Positions 17,877-26,286 of a stretch of DNA of 64,000 nt are shown here, piece after piece (positions within the stretch are counted from its first letter, which is position 1; each line of letters opens with the position of its first letter). Position numbers and translations under genes: made by a program. Under the pieces are notes generated by a model. It had not been told where the DNA came from. It made no database searches and saw only the letters and a program-made list of their open reading frames with translations. The stretch lies in NCBI GenBank assembly GCA_031422315.1, contig JANOQN010000068.1, positions 1 to 64,000 on the forward strand, written 5' to 3'. Source of the stretch: JANNYA01 sp031422315. Its GTDB lineage: Bacteria > Pseudomonadota > Gammaproteobacteria > Xanthomonadales > SZUA-5.

Positions 17877-19436
17877 ACGTCTCAGCAAGCGCCGCCGACG
17901 CCACCACCAAAATAAAACCATCGGCAATCCAATTGCGGCAAGCAAAATCAGACCTATTAATGGCAAGCCGAGTGACGATCGCACATCGCGCCAAAGCTCG
18001 TTGCTTAAACTTGTGGCAAATTCCACCTTCGGCATTTGCAATTGTTTAACGCCCTGCCAGCGATTTTGCACGAAGGCTTCAAGCGTGTCGGCAATTTCAG
18101 GGTGTGAGAGCCACAAGTCATTGTCATGGCCGGCGCCATTAACAATCAACTGACTTGCCGCAGAGAACCCGGGCAGTGCGGCCTGCATATTGGCCGGTGG
18201 CGTGCGCACATCCAATGTGCCGGTAACAAACAGCGTTGGGATTGCGCTTATCAGCGGCGTGCGAAATTCATCGCCCAAATCCGGAATGCCCAGCTCAGCG
18301 CCGATGCTAAAATAAGGGAAATTGAGCACATCGCCCAGCACGCTCTTGGGTGTTTGCGCGTTGATGATCGCCATGCGTTCTGCGCTGACACCGCTGGCAA
18401 TATCCATGGCAAGCGGCATGGCATTAAACGTCTTCATGCCGAGCTGCGCACCTTGCACGTATTCACCCAATAAGCCCCCTTCACCCTTCACTGCCAGGCC
18501 TATGGCGAGCGGAATATGCCGTGCAAAATCCGAGCGAATTAGCATGACGCTGATGCCCAGCTGGGCTTCGAATTTGCCAATCTCGATTTGATCACTACTT
18601 CGTAAAAGTGAGGTTTTTATCGATTGGCGCTCAAGTTTTTCCAATAGCTTGCGGGTATTTTCTAGCACCGATTTAAACTCGGTAGGAAGTTTAGGATCAA
18701 GCTGTGCCATCGCTTCGATCTGACCAAGCATTTGATCAGCCACCAGCGGAAATTTGTAGGTGTCGGGCGGGCCTTCATAACCCATCAGAATGGCGCGTTC
18801 GATGTGTTCACCGTGCAGGCGCATTACGCTGCTGGCTAGATGTGTGCCATAGCTCATGCCCCAGAGCGTCAGCTTGGGAACCGCGAGCGCTAGGCGCAGC
18901 GCATTGATATCGTGTGCGCTTTCGACCGTGTTGAATGCGTCCAAATCAAGTTTTTGCGCTCGCCAAAATTGCATGCAGCGTTTTGCCGTTGCGAGCTGAC
19001 TGGCAAGCAGCTCTTCACGTCCAAGCGGTAGCGCTGCTTCATGCGGGCATGCAGGCGGCAGGCTGGATTCACCCGTGCCGCGCTGATCGAACAGCAATAC
19101 ATCGCCGTGCTGGCGCATGCGATCAAAGATCGGCCAGCGTGCACCTCGAGCGGTGCCAACGCCAGAGCCGCCTGGCCCGCCGGCTAGATAAATCATTGGC
19201 GCTTGAGTACGGGTGGCCTCAGGTGTGCGCAGCCGCACTATGCGCAAACGCAGCTGCGGCCCAGATGGCTCGCTGTGTCGAGCGGGCACGTCAAGCCAGG
19301 CAATTTCGGCGGCTTGAGTGCCGTGGTTTTCAGTCTTTAACCCGTAAGGCGCGAATTGTAGCGTTGCCGAGGCGTCTGCTGCGGTGGTCAGCGCCAAACT
19401 AAAGAAAACCAAGCTAGCGCGTAAAAATGGCCACAT
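17868..19436 (-). CDS. TAP-like alpha/beta hydrolase (prolyl aminopeptidase-type), membrane-anchored
   Basis: ATG 19436 is chosen over the one at 19469 because GGAG lies 7 bases before it and it starts directly with a signal sequence (MWPFLRASLVFFSLALT). The 522-residue protein has LAGGPGGSG (oxyanion loop), DQRGTGES, a nucleophile elbow WGMSYGTH (S195), an acid in TGTLDVRTPP and a histidine in NGAGHDND. This matches the abhydrolase/TAP C-terminal family of secreted peptidases. A C-terminal hydrophobic helix followed by WWWRRRRLLRRAR should anchor it in the inner membrane. Its stop codon sits at the junction with the truncated gene copy. Confidence 0.88.
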   Translation of the reverse strand: MWPFLRASLVFFSLALTTAADASATLQFAPYGLKTENHGTQAAEIAWLDVPARHSEPSGPQLRLRIVRLRTPEATRTQAPMIYLAGGPGGSGVGTARGARWPIFDRMRQHGDVLLFDQRGTGESSLPPACPHEAALPLGREELLASQLATAKRCMQFWRAQKLDLDAFNTVESAHDINALRLALAVPKLTLWGMSYGTHLASSVMRLHGEHIERAILMGYEGPPDTYKFPLVADQMLGQIEAMAQLDPKLPTEFKSVLENTRKLLEKLERQSIKTSLLRSSDQIEIGKFEAQLGISVMLIRSDFARHIPLAIGLAVKGEGGLLGEYVQGAQLGMKTFNAMPLAMDIASGVSAERMAIINAQTPKSVLGDVLNFPYFSIGAELGIPDLGDEFRTPLISAIPTLFVTGTLDVRTPPANMQAALPGFSAASQLIVNGAGHDNDLWLSHPEIADTLEAFVQNRWQGVKQLQMPKVEFATSLSNELWRDVRSSLGLPLIGLILLAAIGLPMVLFWWWRRRRLLRRAR

Positions 19437-19577
19437 GTTTGCACTCCATTGAATCAAGGTGCTTAGCATGTGCGTAAAAATGGCATGCGCAGATAAAGCG
19501 CCACCCGAACCGCTCGTAGCGGCGGTTGAATCTCTCGTTTGGGGCGAATTGGCTTGATTAAGTCGCTTATTTCTAGG

Positions 19578-19640
19578 CTAATCCGCCAAAACCCAGCCAT
19601 CAGGCCCTCGATGCTTGGCTTTGCAAAGCGCAGATAAACT
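19578..19640 (-). pseudogene. Relic of the 3' end of a GGDEF gene
   Basis: Read on the minus strand, 19578-19631 encodes ALCKAKHRGPDGWVLAD followed by a stop. This aligns with the last residues of the diguanylate cyclase at 14190 (ALYKAKHQGRDRWVLGD and stop). The 40-odd bases after the stop also resemble the region beyond 14189. Identity is clearly lower than in the copy at 17676, so this relic is older or comes from another paralogue. Nothing upstream of the relic is recognisable as GGDEF. Confidence 0.75.
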
Positions 19641-19741
19641 AAGAAACGTCATTTGTTTTAAGCCCTTCGTGCGCCTGCACACTGAACTAGCCTAACAATA
19701 AGTAGATAGTTAGCGGACCATATAACTTCGAGCCAACCCCA

Positions 19742-20203
19742 ATGATGCTTCCTAACAATACGCTGGTGCTGGTCGCGGATGGCCGGAAAATGCTGTTTTT
19801 ACGCAATCACGGCGATGAAGCCAAAATGGACTTGCAGCTGGAAGATCATCAAGCGCAATCGAATCCGGCAACTCACGAACAGGGCACAGACCGCCCGGGT
19901 CGAAGTTTCGCCAGTACTGGCGCGCGCAGAAGCGCCATGGGGGAGACGGATTTTCATCAAGTCGAAGAAAATCGGTTTGCCGCCGAGGCCGCGCGGTTGC
20001 TACAGGTGCGAGCGCTGGCGCATGATTTCGGCGCTTTAGTGATTATTGCGCCGCCGCGCACGCTTGGCGAGCTGCGCAAACATTATCACAAGGAAGTCGA
20101 AAGCCGGATCATTCAGGAGCTGCATAAAGATTTGACGGGTTTTTCAGTTGATGATATTGCGGCAGCTTTGGTTCGGGCTGAGGCGTCAAAGCGCGCTGAA
20201 TAG
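19742..20203 (+). CDS. Host attachment family protein
   Basis: The 153-residue soluble protein starts MMLPNNTLVLVADGRKMLFL and contains GRSFASTGARRSAMG, an FAAEAARLL helix, LVIIAPPRTLGELRKH and VESRIIQELHKDLTGFSVDDI. These blocks are typical of the 'protein required for attachment to host cells' family. The fold resembles the eRF1-like core found in bacterial baeRF proteins, and the family's biochemical role is not established. An ATG three bases downstream is an equal start candidate. It stands alone between a GGDEF relic and a convergent zinc-ribbon gene. Confidence 0.85.
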   Translation: MMLPNNTLVLVADGRKMLFLRNHGDEAKMDLQLEDHQAQSNPATHEQGTDRPGRSFASTGARRSAMGETDFHQVEENRFAAEAARLLQVRALAHDFGALVIIAPPRTLGELRKHYHKEVESRIIQELHKDLTGFSVDDIAAALVRAEASKRAE

Positions 20204-20211
20204 TCTTGTTA

Positions 20212-20580
20212 CTAACTTCGCTCCACACCCTTGCGCCAGAACAGCTCCGAAAGCTTGATTTGCGCAAAGTCCTTAAACTCTCCGGCATCATAAAAGCGGC
20301 TATAGCAAATCGGGCAGCTTTCAAACCAGATATGCGGCTGTTTTGGATCCACCATACGCAGCAATTGGGTGTTCGGGCACTTTGGGCAGGCAATCTGCAT
20401 TAACCGATTGAGCTTTGTGCTGCTGCTGTTAGCGCCTAAATCTATAGCATCGGCACGCGGCTTGAAATCTTCATGCTCCATATTGTCAAACCACAAGCCG
20501 TGGCATTGCTTACACCGATCTACTACGCCATCTTTGGTTTTAACTTCAGCAAAGTCGCCATGGCATTTTGGACACTTCAT
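20212..20580 (-). CDS. zf-TFIIB-type zinc-ribbon protein
   Basis: The frame opens at 20673, but ATG 20580 is preceded by GGAG at 8 bases and puts MKCPKCHGDF at the start, as in relatives. The 122-residue protein carries four CxxC pairs: CPKC, CKQC, CPKC and CPIC. The first two surround the TFIIB-type knuckle with the LWFDNMEHEDF motif. Two zinc ribbons are therefore likely. The function of these small bacterial proteins is unknown. Confidence 0.85.
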   Translation of the reverse strand: MKCPKCHGDFAEVKTKDGVVDRCKQCHGLWFDNMEHEDFKPRADAIDLGANSSSTKLNRLMQIACPKCPNTQLLRMVDPKQPHIWFESCPICYSRFYDAGEFKDFAQIKLSELFWRKGVERS

Positions 20581-20644
20581 AGTGAGCTCCAGGAAGTAAG
20601 TAGTGCGTGAGTTTAACTCATGCAGAGTGACAAACGTGGTGAAC

Positions 20645-20672
20645 GTCATTCTGCGCGCAGTCGCAGAATCCA
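20645..20672. repeat. REP-like palindrome of the GTCATTC family
   Basis: A 28-bp unit starts GTCATTCTGCG and ends CGCAGAATCCA. The inner arms ATTCTGCG and CGCAGAAT form an 8-bp hairpin. Related units lie at 21514/21653, 44571 and 56157. It sits between the zinc-ribbon gene and gmk. Confidence 0.55.
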
Positions 20673-20845
20673 CGACCCAGCGACTACGCGAAGTGTCGAC
20701 ATTTTGGTTGCTAGCTTAAGTTAATGACATTGCCACCCAGCCTACGTTTGTACATTGCCGAGATAAACAGAAAACATCAGTCTAGATCGCACCCTTGCAA
20801 AGTCTTTTTGTTTCCACCAGCCAATAAAACAGGCACACTTTAGGG

Positions 20846-21457
20846 ATGAAAGGAAATTTATTGGTCATTGCGGCGCCGTCAGGCGCTGGAAAAACATCGC
20901 TAGTGCGGGAATTGCTGCGCGCGGATACTAAATTGCGAGTATCAATTAGCCACACGACAAGACTGCCAAGGCCGGGTGAAGTTAACGGACAAGATTATCA
21001 CTTTACCGATGTTGCGCATTTCCAAGCGATGCTGCACGAGGCTGCTTTTTTCGAATCAGCGCTGGTGCACGGCAATTATTATGGAACGTCACGCGCGCGC
21101 GTCATGGCCGAGCTAGAGGCCGAGAACGATGTGATTTTAGAGATTGACTGGCAAGGCGCTCGGCAAATACGCGCGGTGTTCCCACAGGTTCGCTCAATTT
21201 TTATTTTGCCGCCGTCGAAAGAAACGCTGCTGACCAGATTGCGAAATCGCGGCCAAGATAGTGAAGCGGTGATCGCCAAACGCGTTGCTAACGCGCGTGA
21301 AGAAATGTCGCACTGCGATGAGTTTGATTATATTGTCGTCAATGATCGCTTTGATCAAGCGCTGCTTGAGCTGAACACCATCATCCAAGCTTGCCGACTA
21401 TCCTCGGCAATCCAACAGCAGCGGCATGCGGATTTGCTTGGCAAACTTTTGGGGTGA
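20846..21457 (+). CDS. gmk: Guanylate kinase
   Basis: The 203-residue enzyme has the P-loop APSGAGKTS (about 10-18), SHTTRLPRPGEVNGQDYHF for GMP binding, and DWQGARQI. It phosphorylates GMP to GDP in purine nucleotide synthesis and has the normal length. In many gammaproteobacteria rpoZ and spoT follow gmk. Here rpoZ is absent and the next 290 bases hold a MITE-like repeat and then a DNA-repair gene. Confidence 0.97.
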   Translation: MKGNLLVIAAPSGAGKTSLVRELLRADTKLRVSISHTTRLPRPGEVNGQDYHFTDVAHFQAMLHEAAFFESALVHGNYYGTSRARVMAELEAENDVILEIDWQGARQIRAVFPQVRSIFILPPSKETLLTRLRNRGQDSEAVIAKRVANAREEMSHCDEFDYIVVNDRFDQALLELNTIIQACRLSSAIQQQRHADLLGKLLG

Positions 21458-21513
21458 TGAAGCTACTTGAGTAGCTCGCATAGTCAAAATCGCTCGCAGT
21501 TTCACCCCACCTC

Positions 21514-21653
21514 GTCATCCCCGTGCAGGCGGGGATCCAATGCAGGTGTCAACGATCTAATCTACTTTCAAAACACCCAAATTTGCGCGTTTTACTCCAA
21601 CGAGGGCGCTAGAGGCTCGGTGAACCTGGATTCCCGCCTTCGCTGGGAATGAC
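21514..21653. mobile_element. MITE-like element with GTCATTCCC-type terminal inverted repeats
   Basis: The left end GTCATCCCCGTGCAGGCGGG (21514 on) and the inverted right end (finishing 21653) match as imperfect 26-27 bp inverted repeats of the widespread GTCATTCCCGCGAAGGCGGGAATCCA type. About 87 bases without coding capacity lie between. The 140-bp size fits a miniature element or a paired REP (BIME). No target duplication is clear. It separates gmk from the Ada-AlkA gene. Confidence 0.65.
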
Positions 21654-21748
21654 GATAAGGACACCACTTTAAGTCAACGATATTTTCCAAAAACAACTAT
21701 GTCCGAAAACGGCGAGTATTTGCCTGTTTGCCGAACTATCATATCGAC

Positions 21749-23212
21749 ATGAATTTTGCGATGCCCAGCTTTGAGATTTGCGATCGCGCCCGATTGGCGC
21801 GCGATGCGCGTTTTGACGGCCTGTTTTTTATCGCCGTCAAAAGCACCGGCATTTACTGCCGACCGGTTTGCCCGGCGCCATCACCGAAGCCTGCCAATAT
21901 TACTTATTACCCAAATGCGGCGGCCGCCAGCAGCGCTGGCTTTCGCCCATGTTTGCGCTGCCGGCCTGAGTTAGCGCCCAATGCCATGCAGCACCGCTAT
22001 CACGATGTGTGGGTAAACCGCGCTTTGGCGTTTATTGCCGAAGGCGAGTTACACGAGGGCTCGGTGGAAACGCTGGCGGCAAAAATTGGCTTGAGCGCGC
22101 GCCAAATCCGGCGATTATTTCTGAGTCAATTGGGTGCAACTCCGATTGCGGTACACACAACGCGCCGTTTGCTGCTGGCAAAACAATTGCTGACCGAAAC
22201 CGCGATGCCGATGACGCATATTGCGCTGGCGTCCGGATTTAAAAGCTTGCGGCGATTCAACGCTGCGTTTGCGGAAAGCTGCAAAATGGCGCCGAGCGCG
22301 ATTCGCCGCTTGCGTACTGAAGCGCCGACGGGTTCGTTGATCTTGCGATTGGCATATCGCCCGCCGTTCGATTTTTCCTTGATGCTGGCGTTTTTGGCAA
22401 AGCGCGCGATTCCGGGCATTGAGCGCGTCACCGATGTCAGTTACGAGCGCGTGCTTGGGCCTCTGGATGGCTCGACCTGGATTCGCGTGACCGCTGCTAG
22501 CGAAAAGCCTGAGCTGATACTGGAGATTTCCGATACTGACCCGAGATTGATACACGACATTGTGCAGCGCACGCGGCGCATGTTCGATCTGGATGCCGAG
22601 CTGCACGCCGTGCACGCGGTATTGAGCACTTCGGAGTTATTGCGCAAAGCCATAGATCGCCGGCCTGGCCTGCGCGTTCCGGGCAGTTGGGACGGGTTCG
22701 AACTGGCCGTGCGCGCCGTGCTTGGCCAGCAGATCAGCGTGGCCGGCGCAACTACGCTAGCTAGACGATTGGTGGCGCAATACGGCGAAAAACGAGCAGT
22801 TCAGCATGCGCTGGATCGCGCATTTCCGAGCCCTGAAGCGATTGCGAATGCGCCGCTGGAGCAGCTTGGTTTGCCAAAATCACGCGCGGCGACCTTGCGT
22901 TCGATGGCGCAGGCGATCATAGGCGGCGATCTCAATTTTCAGTCTGGGCAAAATTTAGAAGCCTTTGCCAATCAGTTCACCCAGCTGCCAGGCATTGGGC
23001 CATGGACTGCAGGGTACGTCGCAATGCGGGCGCTGCGCCAGCCTGATGCATTTCCGGCCGGTGATTTGATTTTGCAGCAGGTGATGGGCGGCGCTAAGCG
23101 ATTGACTGAAAAAGAGACCGAAGCCAGCTCGCAAGCCTGGCGGCCTTGGCGCGCCTATGCGGTTTTGCATTTATGGCATTTGTATGGTGATCCTCTTGAC
23201 GACCGTAATTAA
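21749..23212 (+). CDS. alkA: Ada-AlkA fusion: methyl-sensing regulator domain plus 3-methyladenine DNA glycosylase
   Basis: Numbered from ATG 21749 (a TTG at 21728 is possible), the 487-residue protein starts with an Ada zinc domain with C37, C41, C68 and C71. C37, in YCRPVCPA, would accept a methyl group from DNA phosphotriesters. Residues about 85-195 form an AraC-type HTH. An AlkA N-terminal domain (about 200-280) follows, then an HhH-GPD glycosylase with LPGIGPWTAGYVAMR and the catalytic Asp in FPAGD. It therefore couples alkylation sensing with base excision. ogt follows after 31 bases, making an alkylation-repair operon probably controlled by this protein. Confidence 0.93.
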   Translation: MNFAMPSFEICDRARLARDARFDGLFFIAVKSTGIYCRPVCPAPSPKPANITYYPNAAAASSAGFRPCLRCRPELAPNAMQHRYHDVWVNRALAFIAEGELHEGSVETLAAKIGLSARQIRRLFLSQLGATPIAVHTTRRLLLAKQLLTETAMPMTHIALASGFKSLRRFNAAFAESCKMAPSAIRRLRTEAPTGSLILRLAYRPPFDFSLMLAFLAKRAIPGIERVTDVSYERVLGPLDGSTWIRVTAASEKPELILEISDTDPRLIHDIVQRTRRMFDLDAELHAVHAVLSTSELLRKAIDRRPGLRVPGSWDGFELAVRAVLGQQISVAGATTLARRLVAQYGEKRAVQHALDRAFPSPEAIANAPLEQLGLPKSRAATLRSMAQAIIGGDLNFQSGQNLEAFANQFTQLPGIGPWTAGYVAMRALRQPDAFPAGDLILQQVMGGAKRLTEKETEASSQAWRPWRAYAVLHLWHLYGDPLDDRN

Positions 23213-23243
23213 ACTAACTACCAACAAACTAATCGAGAAAGCT

Positions 23244-23711
23244 ATGTGGTTCGATGATTTCAATACGCCGATTGGCAAACTGCACGTGGCCGTGGATGAT
23301 TCGGGCCTGCGCTTTGTACTATTTGAAAACAATAAGCACGATGCGCCGCACCGCGAAACGTGGAAACGAGACAACAGCGCCACGCGCATTGCGCGCGAGC
23401 AATTGCTGCAATATTTTGCTGGCGAGCGGCAAACGTTTGATCTGCTTTTGAATCCGGTAGGTACCGATTTTCAAAAGCAAATTTGGCACATGCTGGCAAA
23501 GATTCCATTTGCGCAAACCTGGAGCTATGCACAGGTTGCCAGCAAAGTAGGAAATCCAAAAGCCGTGCGTGCAGTCGGCGCAGCCAATGGCCGCAACCCC
23601 ATTCCCATCATTTTGCCCTGCCACCGCGTGATTGGCAGCAACGGAACACTGACGGGTTTTGGCGGCGGCTTGCCAACTAAACAATGGTTGCTAGCGCATG
23701 AGGCCAGATGA
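23244..23711 (+). CDS. ogt: Methylated-DNA--[protein]-cysteine S-methyltransferase
   Basis: Starting at ATG 23244 (MWFDDFNTPIG), which matches the family start better than the upstream frame opening, the protein has 155 residues. The suicide active site is ILPCHRVIG (C126), with the helix-turn-helix and arginine finger in SYAQVASKVGNPKAVRAVGAANGRNP. It removes alkyl groups from O6-alkylguanine by irreversible transfer to its own cysteine. It follows the Ada-AlkA gene by 31 bases, so co-transcription and adaptive induction are likely. Confidence 0.94.
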   Translation: MWFDDFNTPIGKLHVAVDDSGLRFVLFENNKHDAPHRETWKRDNSATRIAREQLLQYFAGERQTFDLLLNPVGTDFQKQIWHMLAKIPFAQTWSYAQVASKVGNPKAVRAVGAANGRNPIPIILPCHRVIGSNGTLTGFGGGLPTKQWLLAHEAR

Positions 23712-23826
23712 TTTCATGCAGGATTTGGGTGCCGAGTTAGACCGATTAGTAGAGTCGAGCACCGACGCTGTAGCCAAAGCCCTATTTTTGCCACATTGCG
23801 CAACTCAATTCGCTCAAGAGTCAGCC

Positions 23827-26028
23827 CTAAATCCTCCTCGCATCAAACACATTCGGCAAGGCGCGCAGCTTGCCTAAAAGCTGTGATAGCTGACCGAAAT
23901 CGCTGACTTCTAAGCGGTAGTCCATCAACGCGGTGCCCTCACTCGGGTCGGTTTTAGTGCTGGAACCTAAGATATTGACTTTGGCTTCGGCGAATATGGT
24001 GCCGACATCGCGCAGCAGGCCGTTGCGATCAAACGCGCTAACTCGCACCAGCACGTTGTAACGTTGGCCTTCGCTGTTGCTCCACTGCACTTCTACGAGA
24101 CGTTCGGGCTCTAGTTGCGCAAGATGCTTGACGTCTTTACAGTCACTGCGATGTACTGATAGCCCGCGCCCACGCGTGATAAATCCGCTGATCGCATCAC
24201 CCGGCAGCGGCTTGCAGCAATTTGCCATCGTGACTAATAAATTGCCGACGCCGTCGATGCGTACGGCGTCTTGGTTTTTGGTCGCTTTGCCGGGTTTGAA
24301 CGGTTTGACGACGCCCTCTTTGAGCTTGCTGGTGCTTTTGACTGGCGCCGCCAAACTCGATTTCGCCGCTGCGGCTTTTGCGCTTTGATACTCGTTGATC
24401 GCCCGGGCGAGCTGGCCCATGGTCAAATCACCCAGCGCAATTTGAAGGTATAAATCTTCGGATTTTTTCAGCTGGTAGCGGCTCAGCAGCCATTCCATTG
24501 GTGGTTCAGATAGCTTGACACGCTTGAGCTCTTTCTCAAACAACTCGCGCCCGGCGCTTAAATTTTGTGTGGTATCTAACTGGTTGAAATAGCTGCGCAC
24601 TTTGGCTCTGGCGCGCGGCGTTCGCAGATAGCCTTGCTGTCCATCAAGCCAGTTGCGATTAGGCTCGCCGACATTTGCGCGCAAGATGTCAATTTGATCG
24701 CCGGATTTTGGCTGATGTGTCAGCGGCACAATGCGCGAATTAACCTTCGCGCCCCGGCACGTGTGGCCTAAGCGCGTGTGAATGTAGTAGGCAAAATCGA
24801 GCACGGTTGCGCCCGCTGGCAACTCCATGACTTCGCCTTTGGGCGTCAGCAGATAGACGTGATCTTCCAACAATTCGGTGGAAAAACCGGCCAGTAGTGA
24901 CGCGTCATCGCCATCCCGCTGATCCAGCAGTTGGCGCATCCAGCTAATCTTTCGCTCAAATTCTGCGCTACTGGCGCCGCCTTCTTTGTAGCGCCAGTGC
25001 GCCGCTACGCCTAGTTCAGCGTGTTCGTGCATTTCTGGGGTGCGAATTTGCACCTCAACCGCTTTGCTGTCCGGGCCCAGCACGGCGGTGTGCAAGGATC
25101 GATAATTATTGCCCTTGGGGTGCGCGATATAGTCATCAAACTCATTGTGAATCGGCTGAAACAGCGAATGCACCACACCGAGTGCCGCGTAACATGAAGG
25201 CACATCTGCGGTCATAACGCGTACCGCGCGCACGTCGTAAAGCTCGGAAAATGCCAAGCCTTTTTTTTGCATCTTTTTGTGGATGCTCCAAATGTGTTTA
25301 GGCCGGCCTTCAACCTGCGCCGCTAATCCGGCTTTGCTTAAGCCTTGGCTTATCGCGTCAATAAAATCGGCAATGTAGGTCTCCCGCTCTTTGCGGCGCT
25401 CATCCAGCAATGTGGCGATTTTTTTGTAGGTTTCAGGCTGCGAATAGCGAAACGCCCAGTCTTCAAGTTCCCATTTGAGCTGCCAAACGCCCAGGCGATT
25501 CGCCAGCGGTGCGTGAATATCCGCTGTGACAATCGCAGCCTGTTTGCGAGTGGCGTCATCCGCTTTTACTAGTGATCTGAGTAACACCAGCTGTTCGGCC
25601 AATAGAATGAGCACCACGCGCACATCTTTAATCAGTACCAGCAGCAAGCGCCGAATGCCTTCAGCGCTAGAGCCTTGTGGCCTAGCTTGATAAACCGGCC
25701 AAACTTTTTTGGCAATTTCATGGCCTTCAAGCAGTTGCACGGCTCCTGACGAAAGTGCTGGTCCGGTGCGAATAAGCTCATGCGCGTTTGCCCAAAAAGG
25801 ACAAAACAGCGCCGCGACGCGGGTTTCCTGATCAGCCTTTAAAGTGCGCAAAATATCCTGCACTCGCAAAAGCTCGGACTGCTGGGGAGTAGCCGGCATT
25901 AAATTGTCTAACAGCCAAGCGCAGGCCTGCTGTAAGCGCTCTGATTCTGGCTTAAAGCTTTCCAAGAGCCCTTGCTCTGCGTGGGGCAAAAAGCTGCCAG
26001 AGTCATTGGTAGAGGTGATCGGATTCAA
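23827..26028 (-). CDS. relA: (p)ppGpp synthetase RelA (inactive hydrolase domain)
   Basis: The 733-residue protein has the long-RSH layout: degenerate HD region (about 50-190), synthetase (about 220-350), TGS (about 395-455), helical region, zinc-finger-like segment with CCKPLPGD and a C-terminal ACT domain. The HD motif is lost (FCPF where HDxxED would be), and the synthetase has EFDDY, as in monofunctional RelA. It makes (p)ppGpp on stalled ribosomes. The usual NGYQSLHT block reads NNYRSLHT. The start is a TTG at 26028 without a clear ribosome site; it is the only start before the conserved region except Met44. Confidence 0.94.
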   Translation of the reverse strand: MNPITSTNDSGSFLPHAEQGLLESFKPESERLQQACAWLLDNLMPATPQQSELLRVQDILRTLKADQETRVAALFCPFWANAHELIRTGPALSSGAVQLLEGHEIAKKVWPVYQARPQGSSAEGIRRLLLVLIKDVRVVLILLAEQLVLLRSLVKADDATRKQAAIVTADIHAPLANRLGVWQLKWELEDWAFRYSQPETYKKIATLLDERRKERETYIADFIDAISQGLSKAGLAAQVEGRPKHIWSIHKKMQKKGLAFSELYDVRAVRVMTADVPSCYAALGVVHSLFQPIHNEFDDYIAHPKGNNYRSLHTAVLGPDSKAVEVQIRTPEMHEHAELGVAAHWRYKEGGASSAEFERKISWMRQLLDQRDGDDASLLAGFSTELLEDHVYLLTPKGEVMELPAGATVLDFAYYIHTRLGHTCRGAKVNSRIVPLTHQPKSGDQIDILRANVGEPNRNWLDGQQGYLRTPRARAKVRSYFNQLDTTQNLSAGRELFEKELKRVKLSEPPMEWLLSRYQLKKSEDLYLQIALGDLTMGQLARAINEYQSAKAAAAKSSLAAPVKSTSKLKEGVVKPFKPGKATKNQDAVRIDGVGNLLVTMANCCKPLPGDAISGFITRGRGLSVHRSDCKDVKHLAQLEPERLVEVQWSNSEGQRYNVLVRVSAFDRNGLLRDVGTIFAEAKVNILGSSTKTDPSEGTALMDYRLEVSDFGQLSQLLGKLRALPNVFDARRI

Positions 26029-26146
26029 TTAGGTAAAGAGCTCAAAAATTTCGCGTCAAATATGCAGGTTGTGTCAAAGTCTGGTTAAGCTAAGCTGTGG
26101 GCGCAAACTGCAGCACAATTCTCAGCCTTGACTTTGCCAGTTCATA

Positions 26147-26201
26147 GCCTAACGTGTGTAGTGTAGTTAGTGCTGGCGCATGAACTAGGTTATTGTTAGG
26201 C
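26147..26201. repeat. attC-like inverted site (GCCTAAC ... GTTAGGC), 55 bp
   Basis: GCCTAAC (26147-26153) and GTTAGGC (26195-26201) are perfect inverted copies matching the attC simple-site consensus. On the minus strand the element begins GCCTAACAATAACC, close to many attC starts (GCCTAACAATT). However, a second inverted pair, AGTTCAT (26139-26145) and ATGAACT (26179-26185), interlocks with it in ABA'B' order, unlike a normal attC. It lies between divergent relA and the BAX-inhibitor gene. Confidence 0.35.
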
Positions 26202-26286
26202 GGCGCCGTTTTTCTGAGTCGCACCAATATTTATTTTCAGCGATTTTGATCTAAGGCATACTTTTTCAATCTCCAGGAGCTTAAAA

